Source: CAVORD01 sp963698535 (lineage in GTDB: Bacteria; Bacteroidota; Bacteroidia; Bacteroidales; VadinHA17). From it: a stretch of DNA of 64,000 nucleotides. The notes under the pieces are model-generated. The model saw only the letters and a list, made by a program, of their open reading frames with translations, did not search any database and was not told where the DNA came from. The position numbers were made by a program, and so were the translations under genes. The DNA is taken from assembly GCA_963698535.1 (NCBI GenBank), contig CAVORD010000001.1, forward strand, positions 1,860,001 through 1,924,000, read 5' to 3'. The first letter of the stretch is position 1, and each line of letters begins with the position of its first letter. Positions 8,810 through 17,920 of the stretch are shown here, one piece after another.

Positions 8810-10254
8810 TATTTTTTCTTTTTAATTGAAGTAATCTTCTTAGTACTTTTCTTTTTCACAATTTTCTTTCCTGTTGGCACTTTTTCAATCTTTTTGACCT
8901 TTGGCTCAGGAGCAGACAAGGCTTCTTTACCATTTCCGGAAAGTAGTTTTTTCCGGAGAAGATCAAGTTCCTTATCCTTCGATTTCAGAAGAGTTTCCAT
9001 CTCCTTCACTGTGACTTCCATCTTAAGCATTCTCCGCTTAAGGTCTTCTCCGGTGCTGCTTCGTTTCAGCCTGATCTCAAAATCGCTGAGTACATTCATA
9101 TAATTCATAAAGGCATCATAAGGTGTTGAGTATGGGTTGAAGTATGCATGTACAACACCATCAGAGAAGAACTTTGTGCTCATATAGTAGAAATGATCGC
9201 TTGCCTGAAGATAGTCCCAGTCTTTCTTAATATCCGGATCATTGGATGAGTTAACGAGAGGGGCCAGCTCATAGAGTTTCTCGAAGGCCGAATTTTGAAG
9301 GTCATTACCTAACCAGGCAGTAAGATCTCTCTCCTCATCGGCCCATGATATAGGTGAAGGGACCTGAATAGCAGAGATAACCTGAAATTTTTCAGCAATC
9401 TCAGAAGGGGTCATGAACGACAGATTCTTTTTCTTTAGAATTTCACCCGGCAGATGGCTCAGGAAATCAAGTATTCCTGTGGAGGCCTTATTATGTTCCC
9501 CAAATGTCTCATAATCCAGAAATATATTTAACAGATCACCTTCGCTATTCGGGTTATTAATCCATGAAACATATTTTGATGCTGTTAGTGGCCACTCTGA
9601 CCACTCCCTGTTCGAAAACCGGAAGGCAATATCATCGCTGAGAGTAAAGTTCCTTAGCAGAACCTTTAGCCTCGGGTTTATAGCATTGCAATAGAGAAAA
9701 TTAGGGCTTTTCCACCCCAGTATATGTTTAGCCCCCTCGGTGAGTACTGCTTTAAAACCCATATCAGATATCCACTGACCAATCTGGTCAGAATAGATCA
9801 GTTCTGTATTACGGAATGAAGTTGGTTCAACACCCAGGGCAGACTTTAACTTTTCCTGGTGGATCTCAACCTGGTTTTCAAACTCTTCCTGGCTTCTCAT
9901 AGAGGCAAGGGAGTGTGAATCTGTCTCTGCCAGAAATTCAACGGCCCCTGTTTCTGCCAGTTCCCGGAATGAGTCAAGCACTTCCGGTGCATAAAGGCGT
10001 AACTGATCGATCGCAATTCCGGTAATAGAAAATGCCACTCTGAATTTTCCGTCATGCTTTTTGATCAGATCCAGCAGGATCTTATTGGCCGGCAGGTAAC
10101 ACTGATCTGCTATCCTTGTCATTATCGACTCATTAAGGAAATCGTCATAATAATAGTGATCCTTACCAAGATCGAAAAACCTGTATCGTTTCAATCTGAA
10201 CGGTTGATGTACCTGAAAATAGAGGCATATTGCCTTGTTGTTCTTCTTGGCCAT
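8809..10254 (-). CDS. GH57 family alpha-amylase-like protein
   Basis: A retaining alpha-glucan hydrolase or transferase of family GH57. Seen are motif 1 FQVHQPFR near the N-terminus, SITGIAIDQL (motif 2), FRNTELIYSD (motif 3, nucleophile glutamate) and IFLDYETFGEH (motif 4, acid/base aspartate). There is no signal peptide, so it acts in the cytoplasm, on glycogen or maltodextrin. After the catalytic domain comes a coiled-coil stretch (ERRMLKMEVTVKEMETLLKS region) and a lysine-rich tail of about 35 residues (KKIVKKKSTKKI), perhaps for contact with a polyanion or a partner. 481 residues, intact. It sits two bases after the GT4 stop and overlaps the fusion gene by one base, so translational coupling is likely. 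Exact substrate cannot be read from the sequence. Confidence 0.88.
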   Translation of the reverse strand: MAKKNNKAICLYFQVHQPFRLKRYRFFDLGKDHYYYDDFLNESIMTRIADQCYLPANKILLDLIKKHDGKFRVAFSITGIAIDQLRLYAPEVLDSFRELAETGAVEFLAETDSHSLASMRSQEEFENQVEIHQEKLKSALGVEPTSFRNTELIYSDQIGQWISDMGFKAVLTEGAKHILGWKSPNFLYCNAINPRLKVLLRNFTLSDDIAFRFSNREWSEWPLTASKYVSWINNPNSEGDLLNIFLDYETFGEHNKASTGILDFLSHLPGEILKKKNLSFMTPSEIAEKFQVISAIQVPSPISWADEERDLTAWLGNDLQNSAFEKLYELAPLVNSSNDPDIKKDWDYLQASDHFYYMSTKFFSDGVVHAYFNPYSTPYDAFMNYMNVLSDFEIRLKRSSTGEDLKRRMLKMEVTVKEMETLLKSKDKELDLLRKKLLSGNGKEALSAPEPKVKKIEKVPTGKKIVKKKSTKKITSIKKKK

Positions 10255-10256
10255 TT

Positions 10257-11556
10257 CTAAATAGTTTGATTCAATATGACATCTTCATAAATATCGGCGA
10301 CATGTCTGGCCGAATTCTCCCATTTGAGTCTGATAACCTCTTCCCTTCCGTTCTCAATAAACATTCTTGAAAGAGCAGGATAATTAAGGATCCCGTAGAT
10401 CGCATCTGCCATAGCATCGATATCCCAGAAATCGACTTTCACTGCATGGGTGAGTATCTCTGCTACTCCCGACTGCTTACTGATAATAACCGGGACATTT
10501 GACTGCATTGCTTCAAGGGGTGATATACCAAAAGGTTCGGAAACAGAAGGCATAATATACACATCACTGAGTGAAAGCATAGAGAAAACATCATTGCCTC
10601 TGAGGAATCCTGTAAAATGGAACCGGTCGGTGATACGTAATCTCGCCGCCCGTCTCATCATTTTTTCCATCATATCTCCGGAACCGGCCATTACGAACCT
10701 AACATTGTCCATCTCCTTAAGGACCCTTTTTGAGGCTTCGATAAAATATTCAGGTCCCTTTTGCATGGTTATTCTCCCCAGAAAGGTTACGACCTTATCA
10801 TCGAAGGAGCGCTCCACACTGATATTTTCCTTGTCGCTGATCTGGTCAACAGCATTGTATACCGTAACTACTTTGTCCGGGTCAATATTGTAACGGTTTA
10901 TTACTATGTCGCGTGTAAGGTTACTCACTGTAATAATCTTATCCGCATTATCCATTCCCTCCTTTTCGATACCGTATACGTCAGGGTTGACACTCCCGCC
11001 ACTTCTGTCGAAGTCGGTGGCATGTACATGTATAACAAGGGGTTTGCCCGACACTCTTTTGGCTGCTATCCCTGCAGGGTATGCAAGCCAGTCGTGAGCA
11101 TGGATAACGTCAAAATCGTTTTCTGCAGCAATAACAGATGCAACCAGTGCATACTTCTTTATCTCTGTAAGGAGATTAATATCATATCGTCCGCTGAACT
11201 CAATAGTACCATGATTGGTGGTATGAGTAAGTATTTTATGACTATCCTCGGACAGTCTTGAAAGTTTCCAGAATTCTTCAGGATTGGTATAAGGAACGAT
11301 CCTGGCACCTACTTCTATCTTCTCCATATGTTTTGAGAAGGTATCGAAAAAAATCAAGTTTCTCTGTAACCTTAATTTTGTTGGCACCAATAAGCCTCAC
11401 CTTCGATTGATCTTCATCGCCCCATGCTTTTGGTACAACAAAGAGTACTTCCAACCCCTTGATCGTCGACAGACCTTTGGTAAGACCATAGCTGGCTGTG
11501 CCCAACCCTCCCGATATGTGCGGAGGAAACTCCCACCCAAACATCAAGACCTTCAT
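10257..11556 (-). CDS. GT4-type glycosyltransferase of the glycogen operon, one frameshift
   Basis: Nucleotide-sugar glycosyltransferase with a GT-B fold. The N-terminal piece (11278-11556) has MKVLMFGWEFPPHISGGLG, the glycine-rich donor loop shared with starch synthases; the rest (10257-11390) has VIHAHDWLAYPAGI, KPLVIHVHATDFDRS, VVTFLGRITMQKGPEYFI and VMPSVSEPFGISPLEAM. About 430 residues when joined. The break is at a run of seven A (plus 11347-11353): six would give the continuous text KLDFFDTFSKHM. The gene lies between debranching enzyme (4-base ATGA overlap) and GH57, which implies a role in alpha-glucan synthesis or priming; distant capsule synthesis is less likely. Donor sugar is unknown. 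Confidence 0.87.
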
Positions 11557-13517
11557 AGCGATGTTTTAATCTGAGGTTTATAATTACGGTCCAGAATATT
11601 GATTATTCTAAGGATCTCAGCGATACTCCAGGCCTGGGAAATTGCTCCCCGGGGAGCATGTGGCGGATCGCCATCATAAATCTCAGATACCGATCCTATT
11701 CCGTGCTCAAGCATTACCTCCTCAAACCCAAATATCAGTTTCCTTACCTTCTCGGCACCGTTTTTACCATATGCTCTCAACCATCCCTCACAAAAAGGAC
11801 CTATGAGCCATGGCCATACGGTACCCTGATGATAAGCTGAGTCACGCTCTTCCTGAGTACCATAATAAACTCCTACATAGGCCGGGTTTCTGGGCGATAA
11901 ACTGCGCAGGCCTCTTGGTGTTACAAGCTCCTTATCTGCAACCTCAAGTATCCTGATTGCCTGTTCATTCGACAACATTATATGTGGCAGGGAGGTTGCG
12001 ATAACCATATTCGGTCTTACCTCCATTATCTTTGTTCCTTCTATCGTCACGCGGTCGGCCAGAAATCCTTTAGCCTCATCCCAGAACATCCGGTTAAATG
12101 ACTCCCATATTCTGTCGGGCAGATATGAGAAGCTGTCAGTAAATTCATTGTCTCCCTTCTCCTTGGATATCTCCAGGGCGAAGCAGACAGCGTTATACCA
12201 AAGTGCATTTATCTCCACTGCAAATCCGTCTCTTGGAGTCACAGGCTTACCATGGACCATTGCATCCATCCAGGTGAGGCCCTTTGTCCCGTCGCCTGAT
12301 TGGATTAGTCCGTTTTCGTGCATTCTGATCGAGTAATCCTCCCCTTTTACATAGTTGTGAATGATCTCTCTTGCAGCATTCCAATAACGGGTGGCAACAT
12401 CTTTCCCCCCTGCGTTCCTGTATTGCTGTAGCGACCAGAAGAACCATAGCGGTGCATCCACCGAGTTGAAAGCCGGATTGTCAACATTCCCCATATTTGG
12501 GAATAGCCCGCCCTTCATCCTGTTAACCTGTGTATCAAGCACTTCCCTGTAAAGCTTCAGACCTTCCCTTGCCAATGCCAGTCCGGGAAGACTGATAAAA
12601 GTATCACGTCCCCATGCGCCAAACCATGGGTAACCTGCAATAATATCGGTGTAACCCGGTCTCCTCTCGATAAATTGCTGAGCCGAGTTTACCAGACAGT
12701 TCCTGTAATTACTTCTAGGAACCTTCTTTGCCATTGTTCTTGAGAATTTCTGTTTGAATCCTCCCGGTTTTTCCTCCTCAGTAGAGGCAGATAAGATTAT
12801 TGAGCTCCCCTCCTTCATCTCCACCTCCAGAAATCCCGGGACAAAGAGGTCCTCCTGATAATCATAACCCCTGGACCGTTCTTCAGGATACTCAATGGCA
12901 TAGTTCCAGTCGGGCATCTGAACGAATTCACAAGGATCACTTAACTGAAGATTAAGCCAGGGAAAGCCCTCGTACATCTTCATTCTTATACCATTCTGGA
13001 TATATTCTACCTTTGTATCGGCATACATATTGGCATGAGAGAGGGAGTGAATATTTCTGAATGCCAGGAAAGGCCTTAGCTGAAGCTTCAGCGGCTCCGG
13101 GGCTTCGAGTACCGTATACCGGATCATCACCTGCTCGTTCCTGTGGATAAGTATACGCTCCTGCTGCAGGACCACCTCTCCCACCCTGTATATCATTTCG
13201 GGAATAACCATTGTGGCAAAACTCTCGATATATTTATGCCCCTTTGGATAAAAGTGATCGCCCTTGTACTTATGGATACCTATATTAAATATCTTATCCT
13301 TCTGTACAACAGAAACATCCATTGACGAAAGCAATACAAACCGTTCGCCTCCAAAAGCATCAACCGGGCATACTAACAGTCCATGGTATTTCCTTGTATT
13401 GCACCCAACAATAGTAGTCGAAGAATATGAACCGGCCCTGTTTGACCTTAATACCTCTCTGGAGAGTGAGAACTCAAGATTTACTATCTGAGATTTATCA
13501 AAACTTATATAAGCCAT
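11553..13517 (-). CDS. Glycogen debranching enzyme, amylo-alpha-1,6-glucosidase type (GH133)
   Basis: Removes alpha-1,6 branch stubs from glycogen. The N-terminal beta domain (GDE_N-like) carries SNRAGSYSSTTIVGCNTRKYHG; the C-terminal (alpha/alpha)6 barrel begins near residue 295 with AGYPWFGAWGRDTF and includes GLTWMDAM and YHQGTVWPWLIGPF. About 654 residues, intact. The longest frame opens with a TTG at 13538 that lies inside a TAAATTTG promoter box, so I use the ATG at 13517 (MAYISFDKS). It is the first gene of the minus-strand glycogen operon and overlaps the GT4 gene by ATGA. Probably cytoplasmic; no signal peptide. Confidence 0.92.
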   Translation of the reverse strand: MAYISFDKSQIVNLEFSLSREVLRSNRAGSYSSTTIVGCNTRKYHGLLVCPVDAFGGERFVLLSSMDVSVVQKDKIFNIGIHKYKGDHFYPKGHKYIESFATMVIPEMIYRVGEVVLQQERILIHRNEQVMIRYTVLEAPEPLKLQLRPFLAFRNIHSLSHANMYADTKVEYIQNGIRMKMYEGFPWLNLQLSDPCEFVQMPDWNYAIEYPEERSRGYDYQEDLFVPGFLEVEMKEGSSIILSASTEEEKPGGFKQKFSRTMAKKVPRSNYRNCLVNSAQQFIERRPGYTDIIAGYPWFGAWGRDTFISLPGLALAREGLKLYREVLDTQVNRMKGGLFPNMGNVDNPAFNSVDAPLWFFWSLQQYRNAGGKDVATRYWNAAREIIHNYVKGEDYSIRMHENGLIQSGDGTKGLTWMDAMVHGKPVTPRDGFAVEINALWYNAVCFALEISKEKGDNEFTDSFSYLPDRIWESFNRMFWDEAKGFLADRVTIEGTKIMEVRPNMVIATSLPHIMLSNEQAIRILEVADKELVTPRGLRSLSPRNPAYVGVYYGTQEERDSAYHQGTVWPWLIGPFCEGWLRAYGKNGAEKVRKLIFGFEEVMLEHGIGSVSEIYDGDPPHAPRGAISQAWSIAEILRIINILDRNYKPQIKTSL

Positions 13518-13535
13518 TGCATTCCAATTTCTTTT

Positions 13536-13543
13536 CAAATTTA
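13536..13543 (-). promoter_or_regulatory. -7 box TAAATTTG of the glycogen operon
   Basis: Minus-strand TAAATTTG fits TAnnTTTG and lies 18 bases before the ATG of the debranching enzyme gene. No TTG is found at -33; instead a palindrome (13562-13582) occupies that place, which suggests an activator-dependent or repressor-controlled promoter. Confidence 0.5.
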
Positions 13544-13561
13544 CATGAAAAAGATTAGTAA

Positions 13562-13582
13562 GTGACTGATTTTATCAGTTAC
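13562..13582. promoter_or_regulatory. Near-perfect 21-base palindrome over the -33 region of the glycogen operon
   Basis: Perfect arms ACTGAT and ATCAGT around TTT (13565-13579), extended on both sides to GT and AC with a single G-T mismatch. It starts 18 bases upstream of the TAAATTTG box, exactly where the -33 element should be. A dimeric regulator site is the simplest reading. Confidence 0.45.
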
Positions 13583-13605
13583 ATTATACAGTAACCACAG
13601 TTAGG

Positions 13606-13620
13606 CCTTAAATGTTAAGG
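13606..13620. promoter_or_regulatory. Inverted repeat CCTTAA-ATG-TTAAGG
   Basis: Perfect six-base arms with a three-base spacer in the divergent space between the glycogen operon and the TlpA-like genes, 58 bases upstream of the TATCTTTG box of the latter. It has the same arm and spacer size as the neighbouring palindrome but a different sequence. Function unknown. Confidence 0.3.
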
Positions 13621-13677
13621 TCTGGTATAAATATAACCTAAATTAAGGCTAATTCCTCAAGCCGATGGAAAAAAGAA

Positions 13678-13685
13678 TATCTTTG
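13678..13685 (+). promoter_or_regulatory. -7 box TATCTTTG of the TlpA-like operon
   Basis: Exact match to the Bacteroidetes -7 consensus, 27 to 34 bases upstream of the proposed ATG codons at 13713/13719. Because it lies downstream of the first in-frame ATG (13665), that ATG is unlikely to be the start. Confidence 0.5.
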
Positions 13686-13718
13686 CAGTTGTTGAAAAAA
13701 ACAATAACTGAAATGATT

Positions 13719-14885
13719 ATGAAAAGATTAATCCTCCCAATTTTGATACTGACTGCCCTGATAACAGGATGCAAAAGCAAATCTTTAGAGATTTCCGGAG
13801 TAATAGATTCCGCAAAGGCTGGTGACTATATTTATATTGATGAGTTAAAGAAAGATGAACTGGCCACAATCGACTCAGCAAACATTGGTGAAAACGGCAA
13901 GTTCAGATTCAAACTGAAGGCAGAGACCCCAAAGTTTTTTCTGATCAAGATAACCGAAGCTAATTTCATGACTGTTATCTCCGGTCCCGGGGAGAAGGTT
14001 TTTATTGAAGCTCATCGCGACTCTCTTAATTCACCAGTATCGGTTAAGGGATCAGTAGGAACAGAGAAGCTTATCCAGTACAACATGAAACTAAAGAAGG
14101 CAATTGCTGACCTTACAGAACTTAGCCAGATCTATGATGAGAATGTGAACAATCCGGACCTGCTGACAATAATGGATGATCTCGATCGCAGAGCACAGGC
14201 TGTTATAACCGATCTCAACGAATATACGAAATCTGAAATTGACAAGGATCCGGGATCGCTTGCCTCTCTTATCGCTCTATATCAGCAGATTGCTCCGGGT
14301 GCTTATGTGCTTAACCCGGAAAAAGATCTGGCATGGTTCATTAGGGTTGACTCGGCCCTCTATTCAAAATACCCTGAATCGGAGCCTGTGATTGCCCTGC
14401 ACGAACAGGTGGCCAACCTCATAAGCAGGGTCAATGCCGAGAAGCAAAAGAATAGCGTTTTATCAGAGGGAGCCGTTGCACCTGAGATCGCCCTTCCAAA
14501 CGCAAAAGGAGACACTATCAGACTTTCCTCTACAAGAGGTAATATTGTACTCCTCGACTTCTGGGCGGCATGGTGTCCTCCCTGCAGAGAGGAGAGCCCT
14601 AATCTTGTTAATGCATATAATCAGTTTAAAGACAAGGGATTCACAATATATCAGGTATCTCTTGACAATAAGAGAGAAGCATGGCTTCTGGGAATAGAAG
14701 AAGATAAATTAGGAAGGTGGACCCATGTAAGCGACCTGAAATACTGGAGCTCAAGTGTTGTTCCCCTTTACAAAATAGAAGGTATACCTCATAACCTTCT
14801 TCTTGACAAGGAGGGCAGAATTATTGCAAAAGACCTCCGTGGTGATGCCCTTGTTAAAACACTTAATGATCTGTTTAACCTTTAA
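13719..14885 (+). CDS. TlpA-like thiol-disulfide lipoprotein with N-terminal DUF4369-like domain
   Basis: Predicted periplasm-facing lipoprotein that reduces or isomerises disulfides. Start chosen at 13719 (13713 also possible): this gives a signal peptide ending in the lipobox LITGC, whereas the ATG at 13665 lies upstream of a good promoter box. The N-terminal half resembles the DUF4369 domain common in Bacteroidetes (ISGVIDSAKAGDYIYID). The thioredoxin fold follows, with LLDFWAAWCPPCREESP (cysteines near residues 286 and 289) and the cis-proline loop EGIPHNLLLD. About 389 residues. Followed after 16 bases by a paralogue and then lpxH; the three probably form one operon. Physiological partner unknown. 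Confidence 0.88.
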   Translation: MKRLILPILILTALITGCKSKSLEISGVIDSAKAGDYIYIDELKKDELATIDSANIGENGKFRFKLKAETPKFFLIKITEANFMTVISGPGEKVFIEAHRDSLNSPVSVKGSVGTEKLIQYNMKLKKAIADLTELSQIYDENVNNPDLLTIMDDLDRRAQAVITDLNEYTKSEIDKDPGSLASLIALYQQIAPGAYVLNPEKDLAWFIRVDSALYSKYPESEPVIALHEQVANLISRVNAEKQKNSVLSEGAVAPEIALPNAKGDTIRLSSTRGNIVLLDFWAAWCPPCREESPNLVNAYNQFKDKGFTIYQVSLDNKREAWLLGIEEDKLGRWTHVSDLKYWSSSVVPLYKIEGIPHNLLLDKEGRIIAKDLRGDALVKTLNDLFNL

Positions 14886-14901
14886 TCATCAATAGCACAA
14901 A

Positions 14902-16059
14902 ATGAAGTTTAAATTCATATTTCTGATTATACCCCTGCTGCTTTTCTCCTGTACCGGAAACAATAAAGTGAAAATTTCAGGTACGGTTCCCGGAAAGGCT
15001 GGCCGATATATTTACCTTGACAGGCTCGATATTGAAACCCCTGTAAGAGTCGATTCTGCTGAGATCAAGGAAAATGGTACATTCAGATTCTCCCTTGAGA
15101 GTGACGGACCGGACTTTTTCCAGCTGGGGTTTAACAGTGTTGAGTTTGTCACCCTGCTGGTATCACCGGGAGAAAAAATAAATATTGAATTTTTAGGCAA
15201 CAGATTGCAGGAAAGTTACAGCGTAACAGGGTCGGAAGAATCCGAGAAAATTATGCAACTCGATCTTAAGCTATTTGAAACAAGAAGAAGTCTTGATTCC
15301 CTGAACAGATTGTATGACGCTGCAGCCGGATCGGCTGATTTTGCTAATACAGAGGAAGAACTTTCAAATGAATACCTCAGAATACTTAAGGAACAAAGAA
15401 GTTATAATATTGGGTTTGTATTGGATAACATCACATCTCTTTCGGCACTCAAAGCGCTTTACCAAAGAGTTGATGATGAGACATATGTTCTCTATGACCC
15501 AAAGGATCTTCAGTACCTGAAAATTGTCTCCGACTCATTAAAGAAATATTATCCCGATTCTGATCATACAAAGGCATTGGTGGAAAACGTTCAAATGGAA
15601 TTGAACAGATTCTATATGGCACAACTTTCAGGAATGACGCGTGATGTGCAGGAAAGCGACCTTGATATTAGCCTGCCCGACAGCAATGGCAAGATAGTCT
15701 CTCTCTCCTCCCTTAAGGGAAAACATGTGTTGCTTGTATTTTGGAGTGCCCGTTCTCAGGAAGCTATTACCTTCAATCTGGAACTAAAGGAGTATTACCG
15801 AAAATATAAAAGCAAGGGATTCGAAATTTACTCGGTTAATTATGATACGGAGGACCTGTGGCTCAAAGCAATAAAATTTGATGAGTTACCCTGGATCAAC
15901 GTAAGAGAAGAGGATCCATCAAACCCAAGAACCGCAACACTTTACAATGTTACAGGATTGCCTTCCACCTTTCTCATCGGTAAAGACGGGACAATACTTA
16001 ACAGAGACCTTTTTGGCCGTAATCTAAGAATAGCTCTCGACCAGATCTTCGCCAATTAA
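14902..16059 (+). CDS. TlpA-like lipoprotein lacking the CXXC redox motif
   Basis: Paralogue of the preceding gene with the same plan: signal peptide with lipobox LLFSC (C17), DUF4369-like N-terminal domain (ISGTVPGKAGRYIYLD), helical middle, and C-terminal thioredoxin fold. Where the active site should be it reads LVFWSARSQEAITF, with no cysteine; the lipobox cysteine is the only one left. The cis-proline loop is kept (TGLPSTFLIG), so the fold should be intact but redox-inactive. 385 residues, no frame break. Ends one base into lpxH (TAATG). It may bind rather than oxidise or reduce, perhaps as partner of the upstream paralogue; that is inference. Confidence 0.85.
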   Translation: MKFKFIFLIIPLLLFSCTGNNKVKISGTVPGKAGRYIYLDRLDIETPVRVDSAEIKENGTFRFSLESDGPDFFQLGFNSVEFVTLLVSPGEKINIEFLGNRLQESYSVTGSEESEKIMQLDLKLFETRRSLDSLNRLYDAAAGSADFANTEEELSNEYLRILKEQRSYNIGFVLDNITSLSALKALYQRVDDETYVLYDPKDLQYLKIVSDSLKKYYPDSDHTKALVENVQMELNRFYMAQLSGMTRDVQESDLDISLPDSNGKIVSLSSLKGKHVLLVFWSARSQEAITFNLELKEYYRKYKSKGFEIYSVNYDTEDLWLKAIKFDELPWINVREEDPSNPRTATLYNVTGLPSTFLIGKDGTILNRDLFGRNLRIALDQIFAN

Positions 16060-16844
16060 TGGATTCAACAGAAAACAGGAAAAGATATTTTGCTTCTGAC
16101 TTTCATCTTGGATTGAAAGCCGGCGGAGACCCTCTGGAAAGGGAAAAAAGAGTCGTTTCCTGGTTAGAGCGTGTTGCCCCCTCAGCCTCTGAGATATACC
16201 TGCTGGGAGATGTATTCGATTTCTGGTGGGAGTATCATAATGTGGTACCTAAGGGGTTTACCCGATTTCTTGGAGCTGTATCTTCAATAACCGATTCCGG
16301 AATACCTGTCCACTTCTTTAAAGGGAATCACGACATGTGGACCACCGGCTATCTGAAAGATGAATGCGGGATGAGCATACATGAAGGAGCTGTACGGGAA
16401 AACTTTGAAGGGAGTCAGTTCCTGCTTGCCCATGGTGAAGGATTGGGTGGCAATCAGAGATCATACAGGATGTTGCTCTCAATTTTCAGAAGCAGGTTTG
16501 CACAAAAATTATACTCTTCGCTCCACCCCAGAATAGGAATTGGTATAGGTCACCACTGGTCATTAAGCAGTCGCCTGGGTAAAGGTATGCAAACACCTTT
16601 CATGGGAGAGGCGGAACATCTGATACAATACTCGAGAGAGATCCTGAAAACTGAACATATCGACTATTTCCTGTTCGGTCACAGACATATTCCCCTTAAC
16701 ATGAAACTCTCGGAAAAGAGCAGGATTGTTATTCTAGGAGATTGGATGAAAGGAGAAAGTTATGCAGAATGGGATGGCAAAACGGTACGTCTCTTTTATG
16801 ATGGTCAGGAGTTATTGGATCCAACCTTGACGGTTATAGTATAA
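16059..16844 (+). CDS. lpxH: UDP-2,3-diacylglucosamine diphosphatase LpxH-like
   Basis: Calcineurin-like metallophosphoesterase, expected to cleave UDP-2,3-diacylglucosamine to lipid X in lipid A synthesis at the inner membrane. Metal motifs are complete: SDFHLG (D14, H16), GDVFDFWWEY (D51), GNHDMW (N90, H91), HGEG and GHRH. 261 residues. The FDFWWEY form is typical of Bacteroidetes LpxH. Starts on the last base of the upstream stop codon. Its last 40 bases overlap the convergent SiaB-like gene, so the C-termini of both proteins are encoded by the same DNA on opposite strands. A function on another nucleotide lipid cannot be excluded. Confidence 0.88.
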   Translation: MDSTENRKRYFASDFHLGLKAGGDPLEREKRVVSWLERVAPSASEIYLLGDVFDFWWEYHNVVPKGFTRFLGAVSSITDSGIPVHFFKGNHDMWTTGYLKDECGMSIHEGAVRENFEGSQFLLAHGEGLGGNQRSYRMLLSIFRSRFAQKLYSSLHPRIGIGIGHHWSLSSRLGKGMQTPFMGEAEHLIQYSREILKTEHIDYFLFGHRHIPLNMKLSEKSRIVILGDWMKGESYAEWDGKTVRLFYDGQELLDPTLTVIV

Positions 16845-17920
16845 TATGAGTAAGCATCAGTTATTGATTCCATGTGATAACTTAGATTGCTACCCGACTT
16901 TCTGGCCATATCAACAAGAACCATAAGTGGTGAACTTCCTGTGCCATCTACTCTCTCCTTAAGCAATTTTCTGTAATACTCCCTTAATTCCGGTCTGGGA
17001 ATGCTGTTAACAGTGTTAATGTTATTTACCAGATGGGGAACATCGCTGTTTTTAATAAGGCTCCCTGAAGAGAGGCTAAAAACATTATTTTCCATTGTTA
17101 AAAGGGCTATCGGCAATCCCAGCTTCTCACTAATCTCCGTGCCTGGGTTATAAACAGTTACGTTCTGAAGAATCTCAACCAATATATTAAAGACTTTCTT
17201 ACGAATTGTGGCATCAATATCTTCCTCATTCATTTTGAGTTCAGCAAACGAGAGCATCTCCTTTCCTATTGAAGGTGAAATATCACCCGACCATATAAGG
17301 TAAATGTTATTGAGTGCCATTTCACGCTCAATATCAACAACCCTATCGCCTTTGAACTTCTCGCGAATGCCGCTCTTATGCTCTCCTGTGCCACCTTCGT
17401 CGACCGTTTTGCTCAGCACAAAGTATGAAAATGTCTCATCGAGTTTTACGAAGTCATAGTCGAGCCGGTTACCGGTCTTCTTGGCCATTTCAATCAATCC
17501 AAGACCTGCTCCACCCTTAATACTCAATTCCGTATTACCCAGCATCTGACGGTACACAAGTCTTACATCCTCTGGCTTGAGGTTGTTGATCTCTTTGAGT
17601 TTATTCTCAAGATAGAGGACATTATCGTTTCGTATCGCATTACCTGTAGTAACTGTATAACCATCGCCTGCCTTTGAGTAAATGACAAGGGACATTTTGG
17701 CATGGCTCATGTCGCTTCTGTGTCTGGTAATGTTTTGCAAACTCTCAAGAACAAACATAAACAACCTTTTCCTGCCAACGAATCCAAATTCTGAATTCTC
17801 CATCTCCTTCTCCAATAACATAAGAAGTGGAATAGAATTCTCATTGGTTACAACACCCCTGTAGACAAACATGAGGTGTTCTTCCATCATTTTCTCTCGC
17901 AACCTGCGTAATATATCCAT
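16805..17920 (-). CDS. Tandem SiaB-like (DUF6272-type) kinase-fold protein
   Basis: 371 residues made of two similar halves. Each half contains a histidine-kinase-like ATPase pattern: half one has ESLQNITRH (59-67) and KGGAGLGLIEMAKK (135-148), resembling N- and G-boxes; half two has EILQNVTVYNPG (249-260) and DGTGSSPLMVLVDMARKSG (325-343), where the G-box is altered. The order of elements matches SiaB-family proteins, which phosphorylate an anti-sigma-antagonist-like partner (SiaC) opposed by a PP2C phosphatase (SiaA). No SiaC-like gene is adjacent; a SpoIIE/PP2C sensor exists at the far end of the window. No membrane segment. The family assignment is from remembered motifs and moderate; the internal duplication is seen directly. 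Confidence 0.7.
   Translation of the reverse strand: MDILRRLREKMMEEHLMFVYRGVVTNENSIPLLMLLEKEMENSEFGFVGRKRLFMFVLESLQNITRHRSDMSHAKMSLVIYSKAGDGYTVTTGNAIRNDNVLYLENKLKEINNLKPEDVRLVYRQMLGNTELSIKGGAGLGLIEMAKKTGNRLDYDFVKLDETFSYFVLSKTVDEGGTGEHKSGIREKFKGDRVVDIEREMALNNIYLIWSGDISPSIGKEMLSFAELKMNEEDIDATIRKKVFNILVEILQNVTVYNPGTEISEKLGLPIALLTMENNVFSLSSGSLIKNSDVPHLVNNINTVNSIPRPELREYYRKLLKERVDGTGSSPLMVLVDMARKSGSNLSYHMESITDAYSYYTITVKVGSNNS

Noticed and set aside
10761..11261. 166-codon + strand frame opposite the GT4 gene
   Set aside because: Lies over conserved glycosyltransferase motifs and has no start context or homology that I recognise.
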